DNA of 49,510 bases from Bacillota bacterium (GCA_023455425.1 JAEYCM010000016.1:1-49510); one strand, 5' to 3'; positions 1 to 7,626 are shown, counted from the stretch's first letter. Notes: generated by a model from the sequence alone, not told the origin. Numbers and translations are program-made.

Positions 1-96
1 AATGAACGCGCGGCGTATATTGACGATTGGTTCCAGGTAGTGGACTGGGAGCGCGCGGCGATGCTTTATGCAGATACGGCGGGCGGTACGGTGTAG
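1..96 (+). CDS. C-terminal end of an unidentified protein (truncated by window edge)
   Basis: An open frame runs from base 1 to the TAG at 94-96 and gives 31 residues ending ADTAGGTV. It is followed 15 bases later by a good terminator hairpin, which supports a real gene end. The visible tail is acidic and aromatic (YIDDWFQVVDWERA) and carries no motif I recognise. No function can be given from this fragment. Confidence 0.6.
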   Translation, partial: NERAAYIDDWFQVVDWERAAMLYADTAGGTV

Positions 97-111
97 AACG
101 CATGGCAAAAG

Positions 112-139
112 AAAAGCTCCGGGTGATCGGAGCTTTTTT
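112..139. terminator. Bidirectional intrinsic terminator
   Basis: A ten-base-pair stem (AAAAGCTCCG paired with CGGAGCTTTT) with a six-base loop is followed by a T-run on the plus strand. The A-run on the other side gives a T-run on the minus strand. It lies between convergent genes ending at 96 (+) and 149 (-) and can serve both. Confidence 0.85.
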
Positions 140-148
140 GTTGTGAGC

Positions 149-637
149 CTAGCACATCACAATAAGTTTGTACGGCGTCGTTTGCGCGGGAATGCTTCTT
201 GTGGTGGGGCCGTATACCACAATCAGGTTCCTGTTTGCGGGGTCTCCCATAAAGCGCTGCCCGTTCTCAAGCAGCATCATTGTGGACGGGGCAAGGTTCA
301 ATTTGAGCATGCCGTCGCTGCTCAACAGGTCTTCGTCAAAAAAGTCCACCGTTACATTCTGGTGTTGTGAGGCCTTGGCCATGACAACCGCCCGGTACTG
401 CGGCGGATAAATGAGGGGCACCGGGAGATCGGCATCATAAAATCCAATCACGGTGTCGCCTTCCGCCATCATTGTATGGTCCACAAAGTAGGTATCCGGG
501 GATACCACAAAGTTGACGACAGCATTTTCTCCATCCTGCACGGACATCAGCTTGTAGCAGCCGTTTGGCTGGCTGCTTCCCGTCCAGAATTCTTCAATGG
601 AGTCGATCACGCCATAAAAGGATTTAAAATTTGCCAT
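149..637 (-). CDS. Conserved hypothetical protein, 162 aa
   Basis: Soluble 162-residue protein with no signal peptide or membrane segment. It begins MANFKSFYGVIDSIEEFW and ends in a conserved-looking stretch containing NLIVVYGPTTRSIP. I recognise the general pattern (a Tyr-Phe-Val-Asp-His block near residue 50, LLSSDGML near 105, VVYGPTTRSIPAQT near the C-terminus) as an uncharacterised family common in Clostridia, but no function is known to me. The ATG is preceded by GGGAGAAG at good spacing. It sits alone on the minus strand, convergent with the gene before it. Confidence 0.7.
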   Translation of the reverse strand: MANFKSFYGVIDSIEEFWTGSSQPNGCYKLMSVQDGENAVVNFVVSPDTYFVDHTMMAEGDTVIGFYDADLPVPLIYPPQYRAVVMAKASQHQNVTVDFFDEDLLSSDGMLKLNLAPSTMMLLENGQRFMGDPANRNLIVVYGPTTRSIPAQTTPYKLIVMC

Positions 638-789
638 ATGCTTCTCCCGGCCATTAAAGTTGATATACCATATGAAGGGGAACTCGCTTTATGTCAGGTT
701 TTTGCGCCAATGGCGGATATCAGACAATGTTAACCCCAAATGCCATTCTCCGCAAGCCTGCACACATCGCTTTAAAAATGCATATTTTA

Positions 790-860
790 TTGACAAACAA
801 TAAATTAATAATGAATAACAATAAAGTTTTATTGTTTTATGGAAAACAATGCGCTATACT
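790..860 (+). promoter_or_regulatory. Promoter with overlapping repeated operator-like motif
   Basis: A sigma-A type promoter reads TTGTTT (832-837), 17-base spacer, TATACT (855-860), about 50 bases before the flavoprotein start. AACAATAAA occurs at 796-804 and 817-825 (21 bases apart) and inverted at 828-836. The last two form a perfect 9+2+9 palindrome that overlaps the -35 box. A further AACAAT is at 845-850. A second possible -35, TTGACA, lies at 790-795. The layout looks like a repressor operator; the regulator is unknown. Confidence 0.6.
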
Positions 861-911
861 GAAAAGCAATCAAGCAGGCCCATAAAAGGGCCGTAGGCAA
901 GGAGCGCAGCC

Positions 912-2054
912 ATGCAGGCGACAGAGACATATGACGTTGCAATCATCGGATTGGGGCCCGCCGGGTGTACGCTCGCGCGGCTGCTTGCAAAAGAGTATGC
1001 AATCATTGCGATCGATAAAAAGGGCACAGCGGGCAGCTTTCAGAAACCCTGCGGCGGCCTGCTCGCGCCGGACGCACAGAAAGCTTTGGCAAGAATGGAT
1101 ATGGCGCTTCCCAAAGCGGTACTGGTGGACCCGCAGATTTTTGCCGTGCAGACCATTGACCTTACAAATGCAATAAGCCGCTATTACCAGCGGTTTTATA
1201 TCAATATCGACCGGCATGCGTTCGACCTGTGGTTGAAAGCCCAAATTTCCGGCAATGTGGAGATTTGTGAAAATGCTCGCTGTGCCTGGGTGGAAAGAAC
1301 CGGGAAAGGATACCGCGTGACGTTTGATCAGGACGGTGGGAAGCGGGTGGTCCATGCAACCTATCTTGTGGGCGCGGATGGCGCAAACTCCCTTGTCCGC
1401 CGCATGCTCTATCCCAATAAGAAGATACGCAGTTATGTTTCCATCCAGCAATGGTTTGCACAGACAAAAACCAACCCCTATTACTCCTGCATTTTTGACG
1501 CCGAAACCACCGATTGCTGCGCCTGGTCCATTTCCAAGGATGGACAGTTCCTCTTTGGCGGAGCGTTTCCCTACGCCCGCGCAAAAGAGAGGTTTGAAAC
1601 CCAGAAAAAGAAGCTGGAGGACGTGGGCTTTGTATTTGGCCCGCCATTGAAAACCGAGGCGTGCATGGTTTTGCGTCCTTCTGCGATGCAGGACATCTGC
1701 TGTGGAAAAGACAATGCGTTCTTGATTGGAGAGGCTGCGGGCTTTATCAGCCCCAGCTCTCTTGAGGGCATTAGCTGGGCCATCAACAGCGCGAGTGCGC
1801 TGGCGAAGGCGTTTGCTGCGCATCGGAAAAACGTCAATCAGGCGTATTGGCGAAGATCGTTCTCACTACGCCTGAAGCTTTTTGTAAAGCTGCTGAAATG
1901 CCCGCCGATGTACCATCCGTTTTTGCGAAAGCTGGTGCTCAAAAGCGGATTGCAGAGCATCGATGTGGAGCCCAGCACAACACTTCAACTGCCGGCAAAG
2001 CGCAAGGGCGGTACAACTGCACGGCGGACAGAACTGCTGCGGGGTGGCGTCTGA
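912..2054 (+). CDS. FAD-dependent oxidoreductase, geranylgeranyl reductase-like
   Basis: 380-residue flavoprotein of the geranylgeranyl reductase / aromatic-ring hydroxylase-like fold. Seen: the N-terminal dinucleotide-binding GLGPAG (residues 13-18), PCGGLL near residue 47, a second FAD motif GADGANSLVRR near 153, and the third motif LIGEAAGFISPSSLEG near 275. No transmembrane segment. The family reduces isoprenoid double bonds or oxidises small molecules; the substrate cannot be told from the sequence. AAGGAG lies nine bases before the ATG. It is a single-gene unit with its own promoter and an operator-like palindrome upstream. The last 30 residues are basic and low-complexity, outside the usual domain. 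Confidence 0.85.
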   Translation: MQATETYDVAIIGLGPAGCTLARLLAKEYAIIAIDKKGTAGSFQKPCGGLLAPDAQKALARMDMALPKAVLVDPQIFAVQTIDLTNAISRYYQRFYINIDRHAFDLWLKAQISGNVEICENARCAWVERTGKGYRVTFDQDGGKRVVHATYLVGADGANSLVRRMLYPNKKIRSYVSIQQWFAQTKTNPYYSCIFDAETTDCCAWSISKDGQFLFGGAFPYARAKERFETQKKKLEDVGFVFGPPLKTEACMVLRPSAMQDICCGKDNAFLIGEAAGFISPSSLEGISWAINSASALAKAFAAHRKNVNQAYWRRSFSLRLKLFVKLLKCPPMYHPFLRKLVLKSGLQSIDVEPSTTLQLPAKRKGGTTARRTELLRGGV

Positions 2055-2092
2055 ATCCCCAAACTAAATTATTTGGATGAAAGGCCCGGGCG

Positions 2093-2126
2093 CGGATGGC
2101 GTTTAGCAATCTGCATCCGGTTTTTT
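2093..2126 (+). terminator. Possible weak terminator after the flavoprotein
   Basis: CGGATG and CATCCG can pair across a 15-base loop, followed by six T residues at 2121-2126. The stem is short and the loop long, so it is a weak candidate. Confidence 0.45.
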
Positions 2127-2134
2127 GTGTTTTT

Positions 2135-2186
2135 GCAAAGCCTGCTTGACATTAAGTGCAAAGCAAACTATACTAAAAACGCAAAG
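2135..2186 (+). promoter_or_regulatory. Strong promoter interleaved with three GCAAAG repeats
   Basis: The promoter is TTGACA (2146-2151), exact 17-base spacer, TATACT (2169-2174). GCAAAG occurs at 2135, 2158 and 2181, exactly 23 bases apart, the same period as the -35 to -10 spacing. One copy precedes each promoter box and one follows the -10. This suggests repeated binding along about two helical turns, possibly autoregulation by the HTH protein encoded just downstream. Confidence 0.75.
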
Positions 2187-2215
2187 TCGGCATTGCATTT
2201 TGCGGAGGTGTAGTT

Positions 2216-2422
2216 TTGAAGACAAGAATTCAGGAATTACGAAAAAAGAATAAAATTTCGCAGGAAGAGCTGGCGCTTGCGGTAGGCGTCACCCGGCAGA
2301 CCATTACCTCGTTGGAGTGCGAGAAGTATACGGCGTCTCTCGTGCTTGCGTATAAGCTCGCAAGGTATTTTCACACGACCATAGAAGAAATTTTTGATTT
2401 TTCAGATGTGGAGGAACTATAA
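2216..2422 (+). CDS. Small XRE-type HTH transcriptional regulator
   Basis: 68 residues, almost entirely one Cro/C1-type helix-turn-helix (residues 3-60), with the recognition helix in VTRQTITSLECEKYTAS. It belongs to the YozG-like class of minimal regulators usually encoded next to a small membrane protein. It starts at TTG, preceded by GGAGGTG at good spacing; no in-frame ATG is nearer. The next gene starts directly after its stop codon, so the two are translationally linked. Regulation of its own promoter through the GCAAAG repeats upstream is an inference. Confidence 0.9.
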   Translation: MKTRIQELRKKNKISQEELALAVGVTRQTITSLECEKYTASLVLAYKLARYFHTTIEEIFDFSDVEEL

Positions 2423-2860
2423 ATGGAACATTTTAAGGATGTCTTGAAAAAGCGCCTGGCGCTTGCGGGTCTTTATAACGCCTGCATGATTTTACTCATT
2501 GTATTGGGTAACTTTCTGGGGAGGAAGTACGCCGTTCCGGATTTTATCATAGGATTCAATACCGGCGTGTGCATTGGCGTGCAGGCGGTGATGCTTTATT
2601 ACATGGGCAAATATGTTTCCGCCTTAAAAAATGAGGAAAAGCGCAGGGCGCTCTATATTGCGGAAAACGATGAGCGCAGCAAATACATTCAGGCACAGAT
2701 TGGCGGGGTGGGCATCAATATCATTCTGGGCGGGCTTGCGCTCGGCACAATCGTATCCGGCTTTTTTCAGGAAACGGTATTCTACACGATGCTCGGCACG
2801 CTGGTCGTATCCATATTGGTCAAAGGCGCGCTCAAGCTCTATTACAACAAAACGGTGTAA
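2423..2860 (+). CDS. Integral membrane protein paired with the HTH regulator
   Basis: 145 residues with four likely membrane spans (about 15-32, 42-62, 95-112 and 118-136). A charged cytoplasmic-looking loop, KNEEKRRALYIAENDERSKYI, sits between the second and third spans. The arrangement resembles the DUF2178-like or similar small membrane proteins that accompany YozG-type regulators. No catalytic motif is visible. The ATG directly follows the regulator's TAA, with GGAGG inside the regulator's 3' end. Function unknown; the pairing suggests it is controlled by, or controls, its partner. Confidence 0.8.
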   Translation: MEHFKDVLKKRLALAGLYNACMILLIVLGNFLGRKYAVPDFIIGFNTGVCIGVQAVMLYYMGKYVSALKNEEKRRALYIAENDERSKYIQAQIGGVGINIILGGLALGTIVSGFFQETVFYTMLGTLVVSILVKGALKLYYNKTV

Positions 2861-2880
2861 AAAAGAGTATTTCTTAAGGG

Positions 2881-2907
2881 AAAAAGCCGGCTGCCGCCGG
2901 CTTTTTT
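2881..2907 (+). terminator. Intrinsic terminator
   Basis: A ten-base stem AAAAAGCCGG / CCGGCTTTTT with a six-base loop is followed by a further T, 20 bases after the stop of the membrane protein gene. Confidence 0.85.
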
Positions 2908-2989
2908 ATTCTGCTATTTGCCCGGATTGATGCGCGATAATGCGGTGCAGGGGTACCTGTGCCGGCATGTTTAAAAGAAATCTTAAAAA

Positions 2990-3130
2990 ACCAAAAAGAA
3001 AATATAGTTCTTGTCCCAATCCCCCATGGGCCGCGTGTATATAGGGTAGCAATCACACATCCCGCATGATGGCTGCATGCGGGGCTTCTTGAACACTTCC
3101 CGCCAACCTCTCTATGGCGGGAAGTTTTTT
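2990..3130 (+). ncRNA. Possible orphan structured RNA ending at a terminator
   Basis: The gene-free stretch 2908-3182 holds an AT-rich lead-in with a TATAGT (3003-3008), then CCCAT/ATGGG, then a hairpin CCCGCATG / CATGCGGG (3061-3083), then a strong terminator stem (3095-3130) on the plus strand. No plus-strand gene lies between the previous terminator (2907) and this one, so the second terminator has no obvious client. An independent small RNA is one explanation; a decayed leader is another. I do not recognise a known RNA family. The 5' end is a guess. Confidence 0.3.
3095..3130 (+). terminator. Strong intrinsic terminator without an upstream gene
   Basis: ACTTCCCGCC (3095-3104) pairs perfectly with GGCGGGAAGT (3116-3125) and is followed by a T-run to 3130. 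The nearest plus-strand gene ended at 2860 and already has its own terminator. Confidence 0.85.
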
Positions 3131-3182
3131 GTTTCAGCACGGCGTTAGAGACGTGCAAGGGAGGCCGCTTGTTTCTCCCGTC

Positions 3183-4127
3183 TTACTCTGCGCGTTGGTT
3201 TTGGTATAATGCAGCCATATCATGTATGCGCCGCTTCATTTCTGAGCGGATATGTAACGGCTCTAAACACTCGCATTTATCCCCAAAACTGAAAAGAATA
3301 TTGTAGTAATAGTCGTTCTCTATGAAAGGAAAATCAACAATGTAATGCGCATCACCGTCTGGCAAAAAGTCTTCATAAGTGCAATAATCGAGCACCCTGT
3401 CCATGACAGATTTATGAATGCGAATCTTGAGTTTTGTTTGCATAGCTGCCCAAATATCAGTAAAATCCAACTGCGGTTTTTGATACTCTCGCGGCGTAAA
3501 AAATTTCTCTTGTATTTGCAGGTTAGATGTGCGGGATAGTTTGAATAAGCGAAAATCCTTTCTTTTATGGCAATACCCTTGCCAATACCAATGACTACTT
3601 TTCAATACAAGCTGATACGGCTCGGCTGTTCGTGCGGTTTTATTTCCGTAGCGGTCTAAATATTCAAACGAAAGCAGCTTGCTTTCCTGTAAAGCTGTTT
3701 TGATCATTTCTAAATATGGTTGTATGTTCCTGTTGCCCATCCACGGACTTAAATCTATATATATTTGATTTGCTTTTAATGCAATATCTTTCGCTCTATC
3801 GGCGGGGATAAAACTCTTGACTTTCGCAAGGGCGTTTACCAGTTCATCCCCTCGTATCATGTTGGAAAGACTGGAAAGTCCCATCAAGATAGCGGAAAGG
3901 TCTGCAGTCGAAAAAACCTTTCTATCAATCTTGTATTTCTGCATGATTTCAAAGCCGCCGCCCACTCCCGATGCCCCGCGAACAGGAATACCCGCCATGT
4001 TGATCGTGTCTATGTCGCGGTAGATTGTGCGGGGTGAAACTTCAAACATATCCGCTAACTCCTGTGCGCCTATACGCTCTTTATCAAGGAGTATCATAAT
4101 AATGCTAACAAGCCTGTCAACTTTCAT
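3183..4127 (-). CDS. HTH and WYL domain transcriptional regulator (YafY type)
   Basis: 314 residues. The N-terminal winged helix (residues 1-60) has ELADMFEVSPRTIYRDIDTIN, the DeoR/HTH_11 pattern. The middle WYL domain is seen in EPYQLVLKSSHWYWQGYCHKR, and a C-terminal WCX-like part follows. WYL proteins bind small ligands or nucleic acid and mostly repress neighbouring genes. The frame can extend to a TTG at 4145, but family members begin with MKxDRL, matching the ATG at 4127. The promoter on this strand (TATAAT at 4170-4165) would also leave almost no leader for the TTG. It is divergent from the hydrolase gene, its probable target, and AT-rich relative to the window. Confidence 0.85.
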   Translation of the reverse strand: MKVDRLVSIIMILLDKERIGAQELADMFEVSPRTIYRDIDTINMAGIPVRGASGVGGGFEIMQKYKIDRKVFSTADLSAILMGLSSLSNMIRGDELVNALAKVKSFIPADRAKDIALKANQIYIDLSPWMGNRNIQPYLEMIKTALQESKLLSFEYLDRYGNKTARTAEPYQLVLKSSHWYWQGYCHKRKDFRLFKLSRTSNLQIQEKFFTPREYQKPQLDFTDIWAAMQTKLKIRIHKSVMDRVLDYCTYEDFLPDGDAHYIVDFPFIENDYYYNILFSFGDKCECLEPLHIRSEMKRRIHDMAALYQNQRAE

Positions 4128-4164
4128 CTGATAGCCGTCTTTCAAAATTTCTTTTTATCATTAT

Positions 4165-4193
4165 ATTATAGATTGTTGCCATACCGTTGTCAG
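4165..4193 (-). promoter_or_regulatory. Promoter of the WYL regulator gene
   Basis: Read on the minus strand: CTGACA (4193-4188), 17-base spacer, TATAAT (4170-4165). Transcription would begin near 4158. The region is shared with the divergent hydrolase gene, whose own -10 may be TACAAT at 4205-4210 without a clear -35. Confidence 0.7.
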
Positions 4194-4252
4194 TAATTAC
4201 ATCGTACAATAAAAAAGCAAACAAATCAATTTACCTGTCAGGAGGAGACACT

Positions 4253-4744
4253 ATGCAGAAAAAAGCCTTAATAATAATTGATATTCAAAATGATATAACA
4301 AAGAATTATAAGGATATTATTGACAATATCAATAAGGCTATTGATTTGGCAGTCAATCATAATATTCATGTTATTTATATAAGGCATGAAAATTTATCAG
4401 CCGGCACGAGGACTCTTAAACCCAATACATATGGGTCTGAATTAGCTTCAGACTTGAAAATAGTATCAAAAAATGTTTTTACAAAATACAAAGAAAACGC
4501 ATTAACCAGTGAAGAATTTACAGACTTTATTCGTAAAAATGAACTATGTGATTTCTACATAACAGGAGCAGATGCTGTTGCCTGTGTTAAATCCACCTGT
4601 TACAACTTACGCAAAGCAAATTATGGCGTTAATGTCCTATCAGATTGCGTTACAAGTTATGATAAAAGGAAAATTGACGAAATGCTGCGTTATTATGAAA
4701 GCAAAGGCTGTAAAATTATTAGTTTAAATGACTTTGTTACCTAA
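4253..4744 (+). CDS. Cysteine hydrolase of the isochorismatase/nicotinamidase family
   Basis: 163 residues with the compact alpha/beta isochorismatase-like fold. Likely catalytic triad: D10 in IIIDIQND, K78 in FTKYKEN and C111 in GADAVACVKST, where the residue before Cys forms the usual cis peptide. The substrate is not predictable; relatives cleave amides such as nicotinamide or isochorismate-type ethers. The frame opens further upstream (4187), but AGGAGGAGA sits five bases before the ATG at 4253 and family homology begins there. Codon use is strongly AT-rich, unlike the flanking genes, which together with the divergent WYL regulator suggests acquisition as a pair. Confidence 0.85.
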   Translation: MQKKALIIIDIQNDITKNYKDIIDNINKAIDLAVNHNIHVIYIRHENLSAGTRTLKPNTYGSELASDLKIVSKNVFTKYKENALTSEEFTDFIRKNELCDFYITGADAVACVKSTCYNLRKANYGVNVLSDCVTSYDKRKIDEMLRYYESKGCKIISLNDFVT

Positions 4745-4858
4745 TCACATCTTTGAAGCACAGAAACATTACTGAACTCAGTCGATGAAGAAGGCCGACT
4801 AACCTTGGATTAGCTCTCAACGGCGAACTATAAGGCCTCGGGCCAACTTGGTTTGAAC

Positions 4859-4880
4859 CCCCGGCACAGCCGGGGATTTT
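4859..4880 (+). terminator. Possible terminator downstream of the hydrolase
   Basis: A seven-base GC stem CCCCGGC / GCCGGGG with a three-base loop, followed by ATTTT. It lies 115 bases past the stop codon. The intervening 4745-4858 shows no gene. Confidence 0.5.
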
Positions 4881-4885
4881 CGCAG

Positions 4886-4913
4886 ACAAAAAAGGCGGCA
4901 AATACTTGCCGCC
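4886..4913 (-). terminator. Intrinsic terminator of the 51-aa gene
   Basis: On the minus strand, AGGCGGCAA pairs with TTGCCGCCT across a four-base loop and is followed by a run of six T, about 20 bases after the stop of the small gene. Confidence 0.85.
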
Positions 4914-4931
4914 TACATATTTTCTACATCA

Positions 4932-5087
4932 TTAAGGGTTATCATGATCGACGTACTCGCAGAAACTGACCAACTCCTTCTTGTTTTTGAATTCCATGCC
5001 CGTCTGCATGATCGATTCCTGTAAAAACATCGGCAGGGAGTTGAAATACTGCTGCGCATCCGGCGGAAGGGCGTTCTTGTTGAACAT
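4932..5087 (-). CDS. Small conserved hypothetical protein, 51 aa
   Basis: 51 residues starting MFNKNALPPDAQQYFNSLP and ending EYVDHDNP. The frame extends upstream to 5159, but AAAGGAGAG sits six bases before the ATG at 5087, and the upstream part has no coding character. The pattern of PPDAQ followed by LPxFLQExIMQ recurs in small uncharacterised Clostridia proteins, as I recall. No signal or membrane segment. It has its own terminator, so it is probably a single-gene unit. Function unknown. Confidence 0.7.
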   Translation of the reverse strand: MFNKNALPPDAQQYFNSLPMFLQESIMQTGMEFKNKKELVSFCEYVDHDNP

Positions 5088-5314
5088 GAGGTTCTCTCCT
5101 TTACTTATGTAATAACGGAAATGCATGGAATTAGTTTGGACAAATGCCGGCAAAGACATACGCTATTTTCTCTTAAAACAGGCGCTTTTGTATTGCCCGC
5201 ATCGTTCCATGCGACAACGCTCCGCTATTCCCAGAAAAACACATGGAACGAAGCCGCGTTCACGCGCGTCTTATAAAATATTGGTTTTTGAGTAAACACG
5301 TAAAGGATACCACT

Positions 5315-6436
5315 ATGCGCAAATGGATGACCCTGCTCGCATGCGCGCTGCTCATTTTATCACTCGCCGCATGCGCGCCAATCGCGGACGATCCGCTCGA
5401 AATCGGCAATGACCCGATAGAGCTTGTACCCTCCGGCGAACAGCCGCAGCAAGGCGCAAATGCGCCGAATGCCCCGCAACCCGGAGAAGCCGCACCCATA
5501 CAAAACGGTAAGAACTTTGTGGAGCCCAACCAAACCTATACGTATGAGATGCTGCTTGCGGACGCGAACGAGCTTGCCGAGGCGTATCCCGATTTGATTG
5601 AGGTCTCCTCCATCGGCAAATCCGTGGAAGGGCGGGACCTGACGCTCCTAACGCTTGGAAAGGGCGAAACAAAATTGCTGTTGCTTGGCGCGCACCATGC
5701 GCGCGAATACATCACCAGCACGTTTTTGATGGAAACCGTGGATGCGTACGCCGGCGCTTACAAAGCGGGCGCAGACAATCTGCTGGATTCCGTCACCGTG
5801 TACATCGTGCCCATGGTGAACCCGGACGGCGTGAACCTGGTGCAGAACGGACCGGAGGCAGCGAAAAACCCGCAGGCCGTCAAAGCCATGCGTATGCTCA
5901 AGGACAGCTACAGCGAGTGGAAAGCCAACATCAACGGCGTGGACCTCAACCGCCAATACCCCTGCCATTGGGATGAAAAAGCGAGCAACACGGACGTCCC
6001 CAGCTCCGAAATGTACAAAGGGACCGCCCCCGCCACAGAGCCCGAGGTAAAGGCTGTGATGAAGCTGTGCGAGGAAAATGCGTTTGCATTGGCCGCCTCG
6101 TTCCACACCAAGGGCGAGGTCATCTACTGGGCGGACAGCGGCACGGAGGATTCGATTACGGCTGCGGCCCCCATTGCTCAATCCATTGCGGAAGTGACGG
6201 GCTACGCACTGATGGATACCTCCAGCGATCCCGCGGTTTATGGCGCCGGCTTTGAAAACTGGTTCCGGCAGGAATATCTGCTCCCCGGCTTCTGCATTGA
6301 ATTGACGCCTGTGGGCAACGGCTCCCTGCCGCATGAGGATGCGCAGTTTGAGGAACTGGTCTGGAGCCGGGCAAAAGGGCTTGCAACGGTTTTGATGGAG
6401 CAGGCTTTGACGATTGGTGAAGAAGCCTGCCATTGA
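5315..6436 (+). CDS. M14-family zinc carboxypeptidase lipoprotein
   Basis: 373 residues. The signal peptide ends in a lipobox (LSLAAC, about residue 20), so the enzyme is likely tethered to the outer membrane face. A Pro/Gln/Ala-rich linker (to about residue 65) precedes the peptidase domain. Zinc ligands are H128 and E131 in HHARE and H264 in SFHTKG. The substrate-binding pair NR is in GVDLNRQYP, and the catalytic glutamate is E329 in CIELTP. This is the carboxypeptidase T / gamma-D-glutamyl-diamino acid peptidase type, so a cell-wall peptide or dietary peptide substrate is likely. The frame opens at 5243, but AAAGGAT and the signal peptide place the start at 5315. Confidence 0.92.
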   Translation: MRKWMTLLACALLILSLAACAPIADDPLEIGNDPIELVPSGEQPQQGANAPNAPQPGEAAPIQNGKNFVEPNQTYTYEMLLADANELAEAYPDLIEVSSIGKSVEGRDLTLLTLGKGETKLLLLGAHHAREYITSTFLMETVDAYAGAYKAGADNLLDSVTVYIVPMVNPDGVNLVQNGPEAAKNPQAVKAMRMLKDSYSEWKANINGVDLNRQYPCHWDEKASNTDVPSSEMYKGTAPATEPEVKAVMKLCEENAFALAASFHTKGEVIYWADSGTEDSITAAAPIAQSIAEVTGYALMDTSSDPAVYGAGFENWFRQEYLLPGFCIELTPVGNGSLPHEDAQFEELVWSRAKGLATVLMEQALTIGEEACH

Positions 6437-6467
6437 GGGTTACATTTAAATTCACTTTCTGAATAGT

Positions 6468-6500
6468 AAAAGCGCCAGCTTTTCAGCTGACGCTTTTTTT
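6468..6500. terminator. Bidirectional intrinsic terminator
   Basis: AAAAGCGCCAGCT pairs with AGCTGACGCTTTT with one mismatch, followed by T residues. The A-run in front serves the minus strand, ending both the M14 gene (+) and potD (-, stop at 6586). Confidence 0.85.
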
Positions 6501-6585
6501 CGTATCAAAATAGTATTTGGTGAAGTGCTCCGTCACATCGCCTATGCAAACAAAAGACTGCAGGGAACACATACCTTTTGGTCGG

Positions 6586-7626
6586 TTACTCCGATTTCAC
6601 ATGGCTCCACGCGTCGTTGTAGACCTTGACGAATTCACCCAGGTCGCGGAACACCTCGCAGCGGTCCAGTACATCCTGCGGGGGATTGTAGGTTTCATCG
6701 GACGTCCAGTCTTCAGAGAGCAGCGCGAGCGCGGCCTTGTTGGGGCTGGAGAACGCGATATATTCGGTGTTCTTTTTCGCAACCTCCGCGTCGCACAGGA
6801 AGTTGATGAACTTCTCCGCCTCTTCCGGGTGCTGCGAGGTTTTGGGGATAATGATGTTGTCAAACCACATGTTGCTGCCTTCCTGCGGCACAACATAGGC
6901 AAGGTCCGGATTTTCGCTGATGCAGTAGAGCGCGTCGCCGGAATACACGACGGCAAGTGCCGCGGAGCCGTTGATCATATTCTCCTTGATGGGATCGTCC
7001 AGATACGCCTTCACAAGCGGCTTCTGGGCGATGAGCGCGTCCCGCGCGGCCAAAATATCCGCCTCGTTCCGGGTATTCAGGGAATAACCGAGCATCTTGA
7101 GCGTAACGCCGATGCTGTCCCGGAGGCTGTCGTACATCAAAATCTGGCCCGCGTAGTCTTCATCCCAGAGTATCTGCCAGCTGGTGACGGGCTCCTGTAC
7201 CATGGTGGTGTTATAAAGAATGCCCACGGTTCCCCACATATACGGCACGGAATATTTGTTGCCGGGATCGAAGCTGAGGTTCAAAAACCGTTCGTCGATG
7301 TTCTTGAGATTGGGGATATTGTTTTTGTTCAGTTCGTGCAGCATATCCTGCGCGACCATTTTTTCGATGGTGTAATCCGACGGGAAACATACGTCGAATA
7401 TCGAATCGGGAGCGGAAAGCTTGACGAGCATCTCCTCGTTGCTCGCCGCCGTCAGGTAATTGACCTTAATGCCCGGGTTCTCCTCTTCAAACTGGGCGAT
7501 GACGGTATCATCGATATAATCTCCCCAGTTGAGCACATTGAGCGTGACTTCGTCCGTCTTGCTCCCGCAGCCCGCAACCACACCGAGCAGCAGGACAAGC
7601 ACAAGGGCAACCGCAATTTTCTTCAT
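6586..7626 (-). CDS. potD: Spermidine/putrescine ABC transporter substrate-binding lipoprotein
   Basis: 346 residues. The lipoprotein signal ends LLGVVAGC (Cys near 20). The mature part starts LNVLNWGDYIDDTVIAQFEE, the hallmark opening of PotD/PotF, and continues with FDVCFPSDYTIEKM, VPYMWGTVGILYN and a C-terminal NPPQDVLDRCEVFRDLGE. It binds polyamine outside the cell and delivers it to PotB/PotC. It is the last gene of the minus-strand importer set and is separated from potC by a 217-base gap filled by a palindromic repeat, so it may be expressed at a different level. A good ribosome site (GGAGGAAAAGAG) precedes the ATG. Confidence 0.95.
   Translation of the reverse strand: MKKIAVALVLVLLLGVVAGCGSKTDEVTLNVLNWGDYIDDTVIAQFEEENPGIKVNYLTAASNEEMLVKLSAPDSIFDVCFPSDYTIEKMVAQDMLHELNKNNIPNLKNIDERFLNLSFDPGNKYSVPYMWGTVGILYNTTMVQEPVTSWQILWDEDYAGQILMYDSLRDSIGVTLKMLGYSLNTRNEADILAARDALIAQKPLVKAYLDDPIKENMINGSAALAVVYSGDALYCISENPDLAYVVPQEGSNMWFDNIIIPKTSQHPEEAEKFINFLCDAEVAKKNTEYIAFSSPNKAALALLSEDWTSDETYNPPQDVLDRCEVFRDLGEFVKVYNDAWSHVKSE

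Noticed and set aside
870..1823. 317-residue open frame on the minus strand
   Set aside because: It lies fully opposite the flavoprotein gene, has a Cys/His/Arg-rich composition without family motifs, and no ribosome site.
4850..4880. tRNA-like 3' end (GGTTTGAACCCCC)
   Set aside because: No acceptor, D or anticodon arms can be built upstream, so it is not a tRNA; it also gives no firm attachment site.
5648..6433. 261-residue open frame opposite the M14 peptidase
   Set aside because: The M14 gene has clear catalytic motifs; this frame has none and mirrors its codons.
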